DNA of 64,000 bases, taken from NCBI GenBank assembly GCA_002412965.1, contig DHWB01000002.1, forward strand, positions 200,242 to 264,241. Direction: 5' to 3'. Source of the DNA: Desulfomicrobium sp. UBA5193 (GTDB lineage Bacteria; Desulfobacterota; Desulfovibrionia; Desulfovibrionales; Desulfomicrobiaceae). Of the stretch, positions 17,659 through 25,944 are shown piece by piece. Positions within the stretch are counted from its first letter, which is position 1. Every line of letters starts with the position of its first letter. Both the position numbers and the translations under genes were made by a program. The notes beneath the pieces were generated by a model, which did no database searches, was not told where the DNA came from, and saw only the letters and a list, made by a program, of their open reading frames with translations.

Positions 17659-18283
17659 GCGGGCGGCTCTTGAAGTAGGCGGCGATGCCGATCAGCCCGA
17701 AAATCCAGCCGATGCCGCCGACAATTTCCTTCATCCCCGGTCCGTCTTCGGCCTGCTCCAGCATGGCGCGCTTGATGGGCGCGAGCTTGGCATCGAGAGC
17801 AGTGTTGACGATCTCCTCCATCTCGGCGCGGGACAGGCCGTAGGATTCGGAAGTCGTCGGGATTTGGCTCCCGGCCGGGCTTTCCGCTTTCGGGTCGGCG
17901 GGCTGTTTGACCTTCGCAGAGTCTTTGGCGGGTACGGTCGCAGCCGCTTCGTTCATGAATTCCGCCGCCTCCACGATCCATTCATTTTGATGCCCTTCTC
18001 CGGCCCGCAGCAGAATGCGCAGGTCGGATGCGGACTCTCTGGCCTGCTTTGGAACGGGAAAGCGAAAAAGTCCGGTCTCGTCAGTGGTGCCTTGAAGCAG
18101 AATCTCGCCGCTGCTCACGGCCTGGACTTCGACGGTGCCATGGTTGACCCGTTTGGACTTGCTGTAGCTGCATTCGACCACAATCTCGCCAGCTTCCACG
18201 TACGCGAAGACGTTGACCCGATGGGCCAGCGCCTGGGTATGAACCAGCAGTGCGAACACAAGGAGCAGGAAAAAAGCACGCAC
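17651..18283 (-). CDS. nikL: NikL-type accessory subunit of nickel ECF transporter
   Basis: 210 residues. A hydrophobic signal segment (FFLLLVFALLVHTQALA) is followed by AHRVNVFAYVEAG, so the exported N-terminus begins with Ala-His like nickel-binding Nik components; then a small beta-sandwich, a variable linker rich in Lys/Pro/Ala (about 120-150), a helix and one C-terminal TM segment. Start: GTG at 18283, because a perfect AAGGAGG SD (18289-18295) is 5 bp upstream; an in-frame ATG at 18298 and TTG at 18310 are alternatives. Family knowledge (NikKMLQO systems) plus operon position give the call. Confidence 0.8.
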   Translation of the reverse strand: MRAFFLLLVFALLVHTQALAHRVNVFAYVEAGEIVVECSYSKSKRVNHGTVEVQAVSSGEILLQGTTDETGLFRFPVPKQARESASDLRILLRAGEGHQNEWIVEAAEFMNEAAATVPAKDSAKVKQPADPKAESPAGSQIPTTSESYGLSRAEMEEIVNTALDAKLAPIKRAMLEQAEDGPGMKEIVGGIGWIFGLIGIAAYFKSRPRV

Positions 18284-18302
18284 GGAAGCCTCCTTCATAA
18301 TT

Positions 18303-18902
18303 TCAGGCAAAACGCAGCAGTTCGGGCCGGACCTTGGCCAAAAAGGAGACCGCCAGCATCGTCACGAGCCCTTCCACGATCATGACCGGTATGTGGGCCA
18401 GGAACAGCAGCCGCGCGGCCTGCACAAAACCTTCGTCCGTGAATGCCAGGGACAGGGCCGTGAGCAGTCCTGCTCCGGCCACCGCCAAGGCACCGCAGCA
18501 GAATGCCCCCACGCTGCGCATCCGGCCGGGCCGGTTCAGCAGGGGCCGCAGAAGATAAAATCCCAGCACGGCGGGCAAGGCCATGTTGAAGGCGTTGACT
18601 CCCAGGACCGTGATTCCCCCGTATTGAAAGAGGACGGCCTGGAGCATGAGGGCCACGAGGATGGCGGGAAAGGCGGCCCAGCCGAGGATGGCGCCGAGCA
18701 GTCCGTTCAGGATCAGGTGGGCGCTGGCCGGTCCGATGGGGATGTGGATGAGCGAGCCCACAAAAAAGGCCGCCGCCAGGATGGCGACGGTCATGAGCCG
18801 GTCGTAATCCAGATGCCGCAGGCCGATGGCCGTGCAAGCGGCGGTCAGGACCGCTCCCAGCCCGAGAATGGCGGGGGAAAGAACTCCTTCGGAAATGTGC
18901 AC
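18303..18902 (-). CDS. nikM: nickel ECF transporter substrate-binding membrane protein NikM
   Basis: 199 residues, about six hydrophobic segments. NikM/CbiM proteins bind the metal with the amino group of Met1 and with His2, so the start must give Met-His. GTG at 18902 gives MHISEGVLSPAILG with GGGAG upstream; longer in-frame starts (up to 18956) would bury this site. A second conserved histidine block is GSLIHIPIGPASAHLILNG. An intrinsic terminator sits 34 bp upstream of this start, between nikK and nikM. Confidence 0.93.
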   Translation of the reverse strand: MHISEGVLSPAILGLGAVLTAACTAIGLRHLDYDRLMTVAILAAAFFVGSLIHIPIGPASAHLILNGLLGAILGWAAFPAILVALMLQAVLFQYGGITVLGVNAFNMALPAVLGFYLLRPLLNRPGRMRSVGAFCCGALAVAGAGLLTALSLAFTDEGFVQAARLLFLAHIPVMIVEGLVTMLAVSFLAKVRPELLRFA

Positions 18903-18935
18903 GGTCCGCTCCCTGCTCGCTTGGTGTGGCATGAC

Positions 18936-18961
18936 AAAAAACGGGCATGCGTCCATGCCCG
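18936..18961 (-). terminator. intrinsic terminator between nikK and nikM
   Basis: On the minus strand the stem CGGGCATG / CATGCCCG with loop GACG is followed by six Ts. It lies after the nikK stop (19004) and before the nikM GTG (18902) inside what is otherwise one operon. Confidence 0.85.
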
Positions 18962-19003
18962 GCTACTCGGTCTTCCCGAACCTCTTGGGACGGGAATGTA
19001 GGC

Positions 19004-19777
19004 TTACTTGCGTCCGGGTTCAAGAAATTCCGTCCACAGCACGGCCCCGAGCTCCACGTCCTTGGGCGTGCCGTCATGATCCATCTTTTCCTTGGCCGTG
19101 TTCAGGGCCGCAAATCCCCACCACCCGGCAAAGGGCACGCCGTAGGTGAACACCCCGCTTGCGTCGGCCTTGACCACCTGGGTGATCATGAAATCGTTTG
19201 GCGCTTCGTACTTGCCGTCCCGATTATATAGCTCCACCTCGACCTCGGCGCCGGGCACGGGCTTGCCGTCCAGCAGTACGAGGCCCTGGAAGACATTGCC
19301 CGCATAATTGCCGAAAGGCCGAGTCAGGGGCACAATCTCGGTTTTCAGGCCGAGGGGCTCGGCCCATCCCTCTTCCTCGCCGAAGGCCGCGACGCATGTC
19401 TTGGTGTAGTGGATGATGAAGCAGTCCTCGGCCGGCTCCCAATATGGGCTGGGCTCCATGACGAACTGGTACACGCCGGGCTTCTTGATGGCGTAGCCGG
19501 TGGTCCAGGCCGGGTGGTCCATGACCGTGGCGGGCTTCAGGGCGGCCTGCAGATCTTCGCTTTTACCGTCAAGGTACACTTTGAAGGAGGACGGAGCCGC
19601 AAGGGGCATCCCGACCAGTTCCATGGGGTGGGAAAAGGACAGGGTCAGGTTCAGCGCGGCTTCTTTCTTGTCCGCTACTGTCGCAGCCGAGGGGATGACC
19701 ATGCCAAAATGCGCCAGCGCGGCGTTTGATGCACAAAAAACCAGAGTGACACAGAGCAGAAAAGTCCTCACCATCAT
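19004..19777 (-). CDS. nikK: NikK-type periplasmic nickel-binding protein (DUF4198)
   Basis: 257 residues with a clear signal peptide (MMVRTFLLCVTLVFCASNAALA), mature N-terminus HFGMVIPS, again starting with His, as expected for a metal-binding amino terminus. The body is a DUF4198 beta-sandwich ending in WWGFAALN...GAVLWTEF. In NikKMLQO systems it captures nickel in the periplasm for NikM. AGGAGGT at 19784-19790 precedes the ATG. First gene of the nik unit. Confidence 0.85.
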   Translation of the reverse strand: MMVRTFLLCVTLVFCASNAALAHFGMVIPSAATVADKKEAALNLTLSFSHPMELVGMPLAAPSSFKVYLDGKSEDLQAALKPATVMDHPAWTTGYAIKKPGVYQFVMEPSPYWEPAEDCFIIHYTKTCVAAFGEEEGWAEPLGLKTEIVPLTRPFGNYAGNVFQGLVLLDGKPVPGAEVEVELYNRDGKYEAPNDFMITQVVKADASGVFTYGVPFAGWWGFAALNTAKEKMDHDGTPKDVELGAVLWTEFLEPGRK

Positions 19778-20012
19778 AACTCCACCTCCTGTCCCGGGCG
19801 GTCATGGGCAACACGGATCGTCCAGGGAACTGTATGTTGAAAGTACAAGAATGAAAATCTGCCGCCTAAAGTAACACGGAATGTTAAATCATAATACTGA
19901 CAAGCTTGCTACCGCTGTGTTCAGGTTCATGTCAACTGTGATTTTGACGGGTTGCGTGTAAAAAATGTCCATGGAAGAAATGGCGGGTTATGGATAGCGG
20001 GGAAGCGACGCA
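19778..20012 (-). promoter_or_regulatory. nik upstream region with one NikR-like half site
   Basis: Non-coding, AT-rich. GTAACAC at 19871-19877 (GTGTTAC on the minus strand) equals the half site reported for delta-proteobacterial NikR; ATAATAC 13 bp away is not the inverted partner, so the site is incomplete. No confident -35/-10 pair could be fixed. Confidence 0.3.
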
Positions 20013-20047
20013 AAAAGCCCGGATCGGGAACATCGATCCGGGCTTTT
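20013..20047. terminator. bidirectional intrinsic terminator
   Basis: 14-bp stem AAAAGCCCGGATCG / CGATCCGGGCTTTT with 7-nt loop; A-run on one side and T-run on the other, so it can work on both strands. It lies 68 bp beyond the helicase stop on the minus strand. Confidence 0.93.
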
Positions 20048-20114
20048 ATGGCGCAAGAATCTATCTTGGGTTTTTGTCTTCGCGTGGTCGCGGCGACCAG
20101 TCGCAGGGCTGGCG

Positions 20115-21719
20115 TTATTCGGGTTTGCTTCCCCCCGATTTTCGGGCGGGCTTGGAACCCCTCGTCGGCCGTGAAGGAGCGGATGGGGTTTGTCGGGGCT
20201 TTGAGGCCTTGCTTTTGGCAGGAGCGCCCGCGCCTTGTCGTCCTGAATCAGAGGCGGAAGAGCCTGAAGGTGAATCGCTGCTTTTTGCAGAACCCGAGGC
20301 CGCGCCGCCACGGGATGGGGGACCGCTCCTTTTTTGGGGCTTGGAGCGGGGGCCAGTGGGCGCGGCTTTGTCCGCAGCTGCGCCGGAAGGTTTCCCCTTG
20401 GGCCGCGCAGGCCCAGTCCCTGTGGCGGGACGGTCGTCCTTGGCCGGTTTATCCTGTCTTGGCTGCGCCTTGGGCGCGGAGCTTGGCGCAGGCGAGCTCT
20501 TCTTGTCGTCAGATGCTTTGGCGGGCCTTCCAACCCCCTTGCCCGGACCAAAGCGGCGCGGGGCCGGACGCAGGGCCTGCGCGCCTTCTCCCGAAGCCGG
20601 AAGCAGGCTGCCGCGCACGATCTGCACCTGTTCCATGACAATGCCGAGCTCGTCCGCATAGCGCTTGGCCAGCCGGCTCTCGGCCTCGGTCATGAGGGAC
20701 AGCACAAGCCCTGCGGCCCCGGCTCGGCCCGTGCGGCCGGCGCGGTGCAGGTAGTCCCGGCTCTGGCTCGGCACATCGACGTTGACGACCAGCTCCATCC
20801 CGGCAATGTCCAGCCCCCGCGCCGCGATGTCCGAAGCGATGAGGACCTGGGACTTGCCCTTGCGAAAATCGTCCAGGGCGGCCTGACGGTCGAACTTGTC
20901 CTTGGCACCGTGCAGATCGGCCACGGCCAGTTGGTGGTAATCCAGCCTCTCCGCCATGCGTTCGGCGCTGGCCCCTCGGTGCACGAAGACAAGGGCGCGC
21001 TGGGGCGTGAGCCCGCGCAAGGCCTTGCGCAGCCAGTCGATCTTGTCCCGTTCTTCGCAGACCAGATAGCAGTGCCGGATGGCCGGGCTGATCGCGTCGT
21101 GCAGGCGTACGAATTCCAGGTTCGGCGCCAGTCCGCGTGCGATGCGGGTCGTGGCCGGACCTTCGGTGGCGGAGACGAAGACGAAGCGCGTTTCAGGCCC
21201 AAGTTCTGCGGTGATCTTGCGGATATGCTCCAGCCCTTCCTCGATGAGCAGCCGGTCCGCCTCGTCGAGGACCAGCCAGGTGACATCTTTGAGTTTGAGT
21301 TTTCCGAGCTCCATCAAATGCGTCATCCGTCCGGCCGAACCGATCACCAGATGGGGCTTCTTCTTGAGTCCGTCTATCTGGCGGCTGACCGCCGCTCCGC
21401 CGATGAGCGACTGAACCCGCACGCCAAGCCCGGCGTCGCGGGCCAACTCCGTGGCCACGCGATGGATCTGCATGGCCAGCTCGTGGGTCGGAGCCAGGAC
21501 CACGGCCTGCAGCTGCATGCTTTCGGGGTTGATGCCCGCCAAAATGGGCAGCAGATAGGCCAGGGTCTTGCCCGAGCCGGTGCGCGAGACCAGCATGGCC
21601 GATTTTCCGGCCATGAGCAGGGGCAGGGCCGCTTCCTGCACGGGCAGCGGAACGTCGAGGCTGCGGGCGCTCAAGGCCTGAACCAGTGTGGGCTGTAGCC
21701 CGAATTGAGTGAAGGACAT
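20115..21719 (-). CDS. DEAD-box RNA helicase with long basic C-terminal tail
   Basis: 534 residues. The helicase core (about 1-365) has Q-motif FTQFGLQPTLVQAL, motif I SRTGSGKT (Ser in place of the usual Ala), PTHELAMQ, DEADRL, SATEG, DIAARGLD and HRAGRTGRAG. The last 165 residues are low complexity, rich in Lys, Arg, Pro, Ser, Gly and Ala, a typical RNA-binding, disordered tail. Likely acts in ribosome assembly or cold adaptation, as RhlE/DeaD relatives do; subfamily not certain. Monocistronic, with a terminator after it. Confidence 0.92.
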   Translation of the reverse strand: MSFTQFGLQPTLVQALSARSLDVPLPVQEAALPLLMAGKSAMLVSRTGSGKTLAYLLPILAGINPESMQLQAVVLAPTHELAMQIHRVATELARDAGLGVRVQSLIGGAAVSRQIDGLKKKPHLVIGSAGRMTHLMELGKLKLKDVTWLVLDEADRLLIEEGLEHIRKITAELGPETRFVFVSATEGPATTRIARGLAPNLEFVRLHDAISPAIRHCYLVCEERDKIDWLRKALRGLTPQRALVFVHRGASAERMAERLDYHQLAVADLHGAKDKFDRQAALDDFRKGKSQVLIASDIAARGLDIAGMELVVNVDVPSQSRDYLHRAGRTGRAGAAGLVLSLMTEAESRLAKRYADELGIVMEQVQIVRGSLLPASGEGAQALRPAPRRFGPGKGVGRPAKASDDKKSSPAPSSAPKAQPRQDKPAKDDRPATGTGPARPKGKPSGAAADKAAPTGPRSKPQKRSGPPSRGGAASGSAKSSDSPSGSSASDSGRQGAGAPAKSKASKPRQTPSAPSRPTRGSKPARKSGGSKPE

Positions 21720-21800
21720 ATATTTCCTTGTCCGGCGTCAAACCGGCACGTGCTTAAGTAAGACAGGACCGCCACGGGAAAACCGGGGCGGGTGAAAAAA

Positions 21801-23456
21801 TCAGTGCAAATCGGACGCGGGGCTCGCTTCAAAAGCGTCCGACTGCTCCTGCGTCCAGACCACAACGCGGTTGCGGCCCGATTTTTTGGCTTCGTACAGG
21901 GCCTGGTCCGCCCCTTGAAACAGCAGGGGCATGCCGCCGTCACCGTCCTCTATCGGTGGAATCATCGTCACGAGTCCAAGGCTTATGGTCACGAAAGGAC
22001 CTGTTGCCGACGCGTGTTCCATGCGCAGATCAAGCACTGCCTGCCGCAGCATTTCCGCAATATGCGCGGCCCCTGCGGCATCTGTGTCGGGCAGGATGAC
22101 GGCGAATTCCTCTCCCCCGTAGCGCGCGGCCAGATCGGCGGGGCGTTGAAGCTGTCCCTGCATGACGGCGGCCACGGCGATGAGGCATTGATCTCCCTGC
22201 GGGTGGCCGTGGGCGTCGTTGTAGTTCTTGAAAAAATCCACATCTGCGAAGATGAAGGAGATGGGCGTTTGATCGCGCATGGCCCGGCGCCACTCCTGCT
22301 TCAAATAGATGTCGAGCATGCGGCGGTTGGCGATCCCCGTCATGGCGTCGCGCAGTGACAGTTGCGTCAGCTTTTCATTGGCTCGTTTGAGCTCCTCGGT
22401 GCGGTCGTTTATGGTCTGGACCATGGTGTCGAAACTATTGGCCAAAACGCCGACCTCGTCGCTCCGCTCAAGGTTGAGCCGCAGGGAATAATCCCCTTCT
22501 CCCTGCAGCCTGGCCGCATGCCTGGTCAGGTTCTGCAAGGGCCGCAGCACCACCGCCTGCAGGAGCACGTTGAGCATCACGAGCACGATCGCTCCGGACG
22601 CGATGACCAGAATCGACGCGTAGCGGATGCTGGCGATGCCCTTCCGGGTGATCTCGCGCGGAAACAGATATTGAACCCCGAAGAGAGCCTCGCCTGCGGC
22701 ATCCCGGTATGCGGCGCAGGCTTTGACGTATTCCCCTTCATGCTGTGTGAAATAGTCGAGCTTGTCGATGCGCATCGGCTTGATTCCGGAGGTGTTGCAC
22801 AGGACATCCGCGTTGCGGAAAGGATAGACGACTTCAAATGGAATGCGCGTCTGGTCCTTGAGAGCTTTGAGCATTGTCTCGTCCAGAAACCGGCCCAGGA
22901 TGAGAAAACCTTTGCCCGGTCCGGTTCCATCCGAACGCAGAATCTCCCGGGTGGCAAAAAGCAGAGGACCTTTCTCCGTGTTGAAGACGCCGTTTTTTCC
23001 CTTGCCGCCCTCCTCGCTGGGCTGCACGTCAAAGAGCAGGTGATCGGTTGGAATTTTCCCTGCGGCGAGCAAGTCGATGGAGATCGTTTTTTTATGGACG
23101 AAGTCGCGCCCCCGGCTCCAGATGATCGTGCCGTTGTTGTCGCAGAAAATCATCAGGTTCAGGGAAATATTGTCCAGGGCGTCATCATTGAGATTGCTGC
23201 TGACAAAGTCCTCGGAGCCTGAAGTCATGAAGTCGTAGGAATCGTCCCAGGTGGCCCAGTCGCGGCAAAATTTTTCCAGGTGGTAGCTTTCCCGATCGAT
23301 GGCGTGAAAAATACGCTGCAGGTTTTCACCCGCCTCATGATGTTCGAGATCCAAAAAACTTGGATAAATCACATAGCGCTGGATGAAAAAATCCGCCACG
23401 CCCAGAGTTGCGAACAGGACAAGAACAATAAGAAAGACCTTGTTGCGGATGGTCAT
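21801..23456 (-). CDS. membrane diguanylate cyclase: CHASE4-HAMP-GGDEF
   Basis: 551 residues. N-terminal TM (VFLIVLVLFATLGVADFFI), a periplasmic CHASE4 sensor (about 40-270; FCRDWATWDDSYDFM is typical), a second TM (ILVIASGAIVLVMLNVLL), HAMP, and GGDEF. The active loop is RYGGEEF; the inhibitory RxxD I-site, RPAD, lies exactly five residues before it, so feedback control by c-di-GMP is expected. Start: ATG at 23456 with AAGGAG 5 bp upstream rather than the TTG/ATG further out. Ligand unknown. Confidence 0.93.
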   Translation of the reverse strand: MTIRNKVFLIVLVLFATLGVADFFIQRYVIYPSFLDLEHHEAGENLQRIFHAIDRESYHLEKFCRDWATWDDSYDFMTSGSEDFVSSNLNDDALDNISLNLMIFCDNNGTIIWSRGRDFVHKKTISIDLLAAGKIPTDHLLFDVQPSEEGGKGKNGVFNTEKGPLLFATREILRSDGTGPGKGFLILGRFLDETMLKALKDQTRIPFEVVYPFRNADVLCNTSGIKPMRIDKLDYFTQHEGEYVKACAAYRDAAGEALFGVQYLFPREITRKGIASIRYASILVIASGAIVLVMLNVLLQAVVLRPLQNLTRHAARLQGEGDYSLRLNLERSDEVGVLANSFDTMVQTINDRTEELKRANEKLTQLSLRDAMTGIANRRMLDIYLKQEWRRAMRDQTPISFIFADVDFFKNYNDAHGHPQGDQCLIAVAAVMQGQLQRPADLAARYGGEEFAVILPDTDAAGAAHIAEMLRQAVLDLRMEHASATGPFVTISLGLVTMIPPIEDGDGGMPLLFQGADQALYEAKKSGRNRVVVWTQEQSDAFEASPASDLH

Positions 23457-23637
23457 GAAGGCTCCTTGGGTCCTTGCGTGGAGGCGGACGATGGCCCACA
23501 ACGCTACCCGAGTTCGTGTTCATGGACAAGCTGCAAGAAGGCCGGGCTTGCGCTCCCCGCCGGACCGGGCGTAAGGGCTTTGCGTTCGCCCGTGGTTTAA
23601 GCCGTGGGTATTGATGCGGTTTATTCGGGAGAGACTG

Positions 23638-24255
23638 ATGCTTGAACTTTTCACCGTCGCCACCATCACGATTTTGGCCGTCATCAGTCCGGGCGCGGAC
23701 TTTGCCATGGTCACCCGCAACAGCATGATGCTCTCGCGCAGGGCCGGGGTGCTGACCGCCGCAGGGATAGCGCTCGGCGTGCTGGTGCATGTCGCTTACA
23801 GTCTGCTTGGGGTCGGGCTCGTCATTTCACGTTCCATTCTGCTCTTTAGCCTCATCAAATATCTGGGCGCGGCGTATCTGGTCTATCTCGGCGTGACCAT
23901 GCTGCGGGCCAGGCCAGAGGCCCCCGGCGTGGCGCAGGTCAGGGTCCTTTCGGATTTCGGCGCGCTGCGCATCGGTTTTTTGACCAACGCGACCAATCCC
24001 AAGACCACCCTCTTCGTGGTCAGCCTGTTCACACAGGTCATAAGCCCCCAGACCCCCCTCTCCATCCAGCTCGGCTACGGGGCCTTCATGTCCCTGGCGC
24101 ATCTGCTGTGGTTCATGCTGGTGGCCTGCGCCTTCTCTTCGGCGCCTGCCCAGCGCATGGTGGCCACGGCCAGGCAGCATGTCGAGCGGGCCATCGGAGG
24201 CGTGCTGGTCTGCCTGGGTCTGACCCTTGCCCTGGCCTCGATCCGGCAAGGATGA
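23638..24255 (+). CDS. LysE/RhtB family amino-acid exporter
   Basis: 205 residues, about six hydrophobic segments. The N-terminus ITILAVISPGADFAMVTRNS and GFLTNATNPKTTLFVVSLF are diagnostic of the LysE/RhtB superfamily, which exports amino acids such as threonine, homoserine or lysine. Start: ATG at 23638, 7 bp after GGGAG; an upstream TTG at 23611 is less likely. The substrate cannot be inferred. A CsaA-like gene follows 44 bp downstream. Confidence 0.9.
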   Translation: MLELFTVATITILAVISPGADFAMVTRNSMMLSRRAGVLTAAGIALGVLVHVAYSLLGVGLVISRSILLFSLIKYLGAAYLVYLGVTMLRARPEAPGVAQVRVLSDFGALRIGFLTNATNPKTTLFVVSLFTQVISPQTPLSIQLGYGAFMSLAHLLWFMLVACAFSSAPAQRMVATARQHVERAIGGVLVCLGLTLALASIRQG

Positions 24256-24299
24256 CCGTTGCCTTCCGCATTCCCTCATCCCCGTTCAAGGAGACCCGC

Positions 24300-24659
24300 A
24301 TGGCTTCCGAAGTAAAAGAGTGCGTGACATTTGAGGAGTCCCTGGCCCTGCTCGACATTCGGGTGGGCCGCATCGTCGCCGCCGAGCCCTGCGCCGCAAC
24401 CCTGAAGCCCACCTACAGGATGGTCATTGATTTCGGCAAATTCGGCCGGCGCGTAAGCTACGGCCGCTTCACCGCCCACCCTCTGGATGAGGTGATCGGG
24501 CGGCTGGTGCTCGCGGTGCTGAATTTTCCGCCCCGGCAAATGGGAGAGGTTGTCTCGGAAGTGCTCGTCCTTGGCGTGCAGTATCCGGGCAGGGACAGCG
24601 GCGAGGCGACCTTTGTCAGCCCTGCGATAAACGCCAAGATCGGCAGCAAGCTTTTCTAG
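24300..24659 (+). CDS. CsaA-like tRNA-binding-domain protein
   Basis: 119 residues, OB-fold of the tRNA-binding (EMAP/CsaA) type: LALLDIRVGRIVAAEPCAATLKPTYRM then SYGRFTAHPLDEVIGRLVLAVLNFPP. CsaA proteins bind tRNA and have been proposed as export-related chaperones. The C-terminal part with QYPGRDSGEATFVSPA matches the family's end. AAGGAG at 24288-24293 fixes the ATG at 24300. Probably co-transcribed with the upstream LysE gene. Confidence 0.87.
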   Translation: MASEVKECVTFEESLALLDIRVGRIVAAEPCAATLKPTYRMVIDFGKFGRRVSYGRFTAHPLDEVIGRLVLAVLNFPPRQMGEVVSEVLVLGVQYPGRDSGEATFVSPAINAKIGSKLF

Positions 24660-24684
24660 CTGATTGTTGAAAAATTCAAAATTT

Positions 24685-24811
24685 GCAGGCCGTTCAAAAA
24701 TGGTGAGATGCAAGGAAGCGAAAAAATCCAGGACGCGCGGTGTATTGAGCATACATAAGCGGTCTGGATTTTTCCGCTGACGCAGCAGATCGCCGTTTTT
24801 CAACGGCCTGC
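24685..24811. repeat. 127-bp long palindromic dispersed-type repeat
   Basis: Outer arms GCAGGCCGTT / AACGGCCTGC enclose a second arm pair, AAAAATCCAG / CTGGATTTTT, giving one large imperfect hairpin. It fills most of the csaA-DMT intergenic space. Such elements recur in delta-proteobacterial genomes from general knowledge; only this copy is in the window. Confidence 0.8.
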
Positions 24812-24815
24812 TAGG

Positions 24816-25667
24816 ATGGACATGAAACCTTATCTCTACGCGCTCGGCGCGGTGCTGTGCTGGGCCAGCCTGCCTGCGGCTACGGGAAGCGGCCTGGACG
24901 GGCTCACGGTCGCGGAGTTGCTATTTTTCAGCTTTGTTCCGGCGGCTCTCTACCTCGTGGCGCAGGAAATGATCATTTCCCGGCGCGTGGGCATCCCCTG
25001 GCCAGGGCCGAGCCTGACGGCCCTGGGGCTTGCGGGCATCTTCGGCTACCACGCCCTCTACTACCTGGCCCTCGACCATGCACCGCTGGTGGAGGGAGCC
25101 ATCCTGACCACGACCTGGTCTTTTTGGATCGTGGTCTTTTCCTCCCTCCTGAGCACGAAGCGCATGTCTGTGCCCGTCCTGGCCGTGGCCCTGGTCGGGC
25201 TGCTGGGTGCGGGGCTGGTCGTGTCGGGCGGCAAGAGCCTGCAGTTTGATGCTCGGCACCTGCCCGGCTATCTCATGGCCCTTGGCTGCGGACTCATCTG
25301 GAGCAGCTTTTCCGTGGCCTTGTCGCGTCTGAAACCCACCCACGACTACATGCCCGCCTTCACGGTCCTGGCCGCCCTCTTCTCGACCCTGGTCTATGCC
25401 GTAAGCGCTCCACAGTCCCTGCCCCCGGCCAGGGCCCTGTTCTCGGCCCTGTATCTGGGACTGGTGCCACTGGGATTGTCATTCACCCTCTGGAACAGGG
25501 CTGTGACCGGAGGCAATATGACGCTCATCGGCTACCTCTCCTACCTGACCCCGCCCCTGGCCGTGCTGCTGGCCGCCGTGACACGCGGCGCCGCCGTGAC
25601 GCCGCACGCCGTGATAGGCATGGCCGTAATTCTGGGGGCGGCATTTGCGGGCAGGAGGATGAGCTGA
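24816..25667 (+). CDS. EamA/DMT-family transporter
   Basis: 283 residues, ten hydrophobic segments in two EamA halves. LCWASLPAATGSGLDGLTVAELLFFSF and GYHALYYLALDHAPLVEGAILTTTW are typical of the drug/metabolite transporter superfamily; the second half begins near PGYLMALGCGLIWSSF. Substrate unknown. The ATG at 24816 lies only 5 bp after the long palindromic repeat and has a poor SD, so the repeat supplies its leader. Confidence 0.9.
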   Translation: MDMKPYLYALGAVLCWASLPAATGSGLDGLTVAELLFFSFVPAALYLVAQEMIISRRVGIPWPGPSLTALGLAGIFGYHALYYLALDHAPLVEGAILTTTWSFWIVVFSSLLSTKRMSVPVLAVALVGLLGAGLVVSGGKSLQFDARHLPGYLMALGCGLIWSSFSVALSRLKPTHDYMPAFTVLAALFSTLVYAVSAPQSLPPARALFSALYLGLVPLGLSFTLWNRAVTGGNMTLIGYLSYLTPPLAVLLAAVTRGAAVTPHAVIGMAVILGAAFAGRRMS

Positions 25668-25760
25668 TTCCTGCATCCGGCAGAGGCTTTAGGGGTGTGG
25701 GTGGTTTTCTGTTGACCGTGGAAAGGATCGGAAGTGCCCGGCCAGGCTGGTCGGCAAAAG

Positions 25761-25791
25761 AAAAAGGCTTAAGAGTTTTGCTCTTAAGCCT
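25761..25791 (-). terminator. intrinsic terminator downstream of tRNA-fMet
   Basis: On the minus strand AGGCTTAAGAG / CTCTTAAGCCT with 5-nt loop is followed by TTTTTC. It begins 11 bp after the tRNA 3' end. Confidence 0.93.
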
Positions 25792-25801
25792 ATGATTTCT
25801 T

Positions 25802-25878
25802 TGGTAGCGGGGGCAGGATTTGAACCTACGGCCTTCGGGTTATGAGCCCGACGAGCTACCATGCTGCTCCACCCCGCG
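25802..25878 (-). tRNA. initiator tRNA-fMet (CAT)
   Basis: 77-nt cloverleaf with encoded CCA. Anticodon loop CTCATAA and the three G-C pairs at the base of the anticodon stem (GGG/CCC) are the initiator signature. D arm GAGC/GCTC and T arm GTAGG-TTCAAAT-CCTGC fold well. The first acceptor pair is unpaired: C1 faces U72 (E. coli has C1-A72), consistent with formylation and elongator exclusion. Confidence 0.96.
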
Positions 25879-25944
25879 CCATGTGAGAAGAGCTTTCTAT
25901 GTAGGTTTACAAGCCTTGTCAAATGCTATATTTCACTTTTTCTT

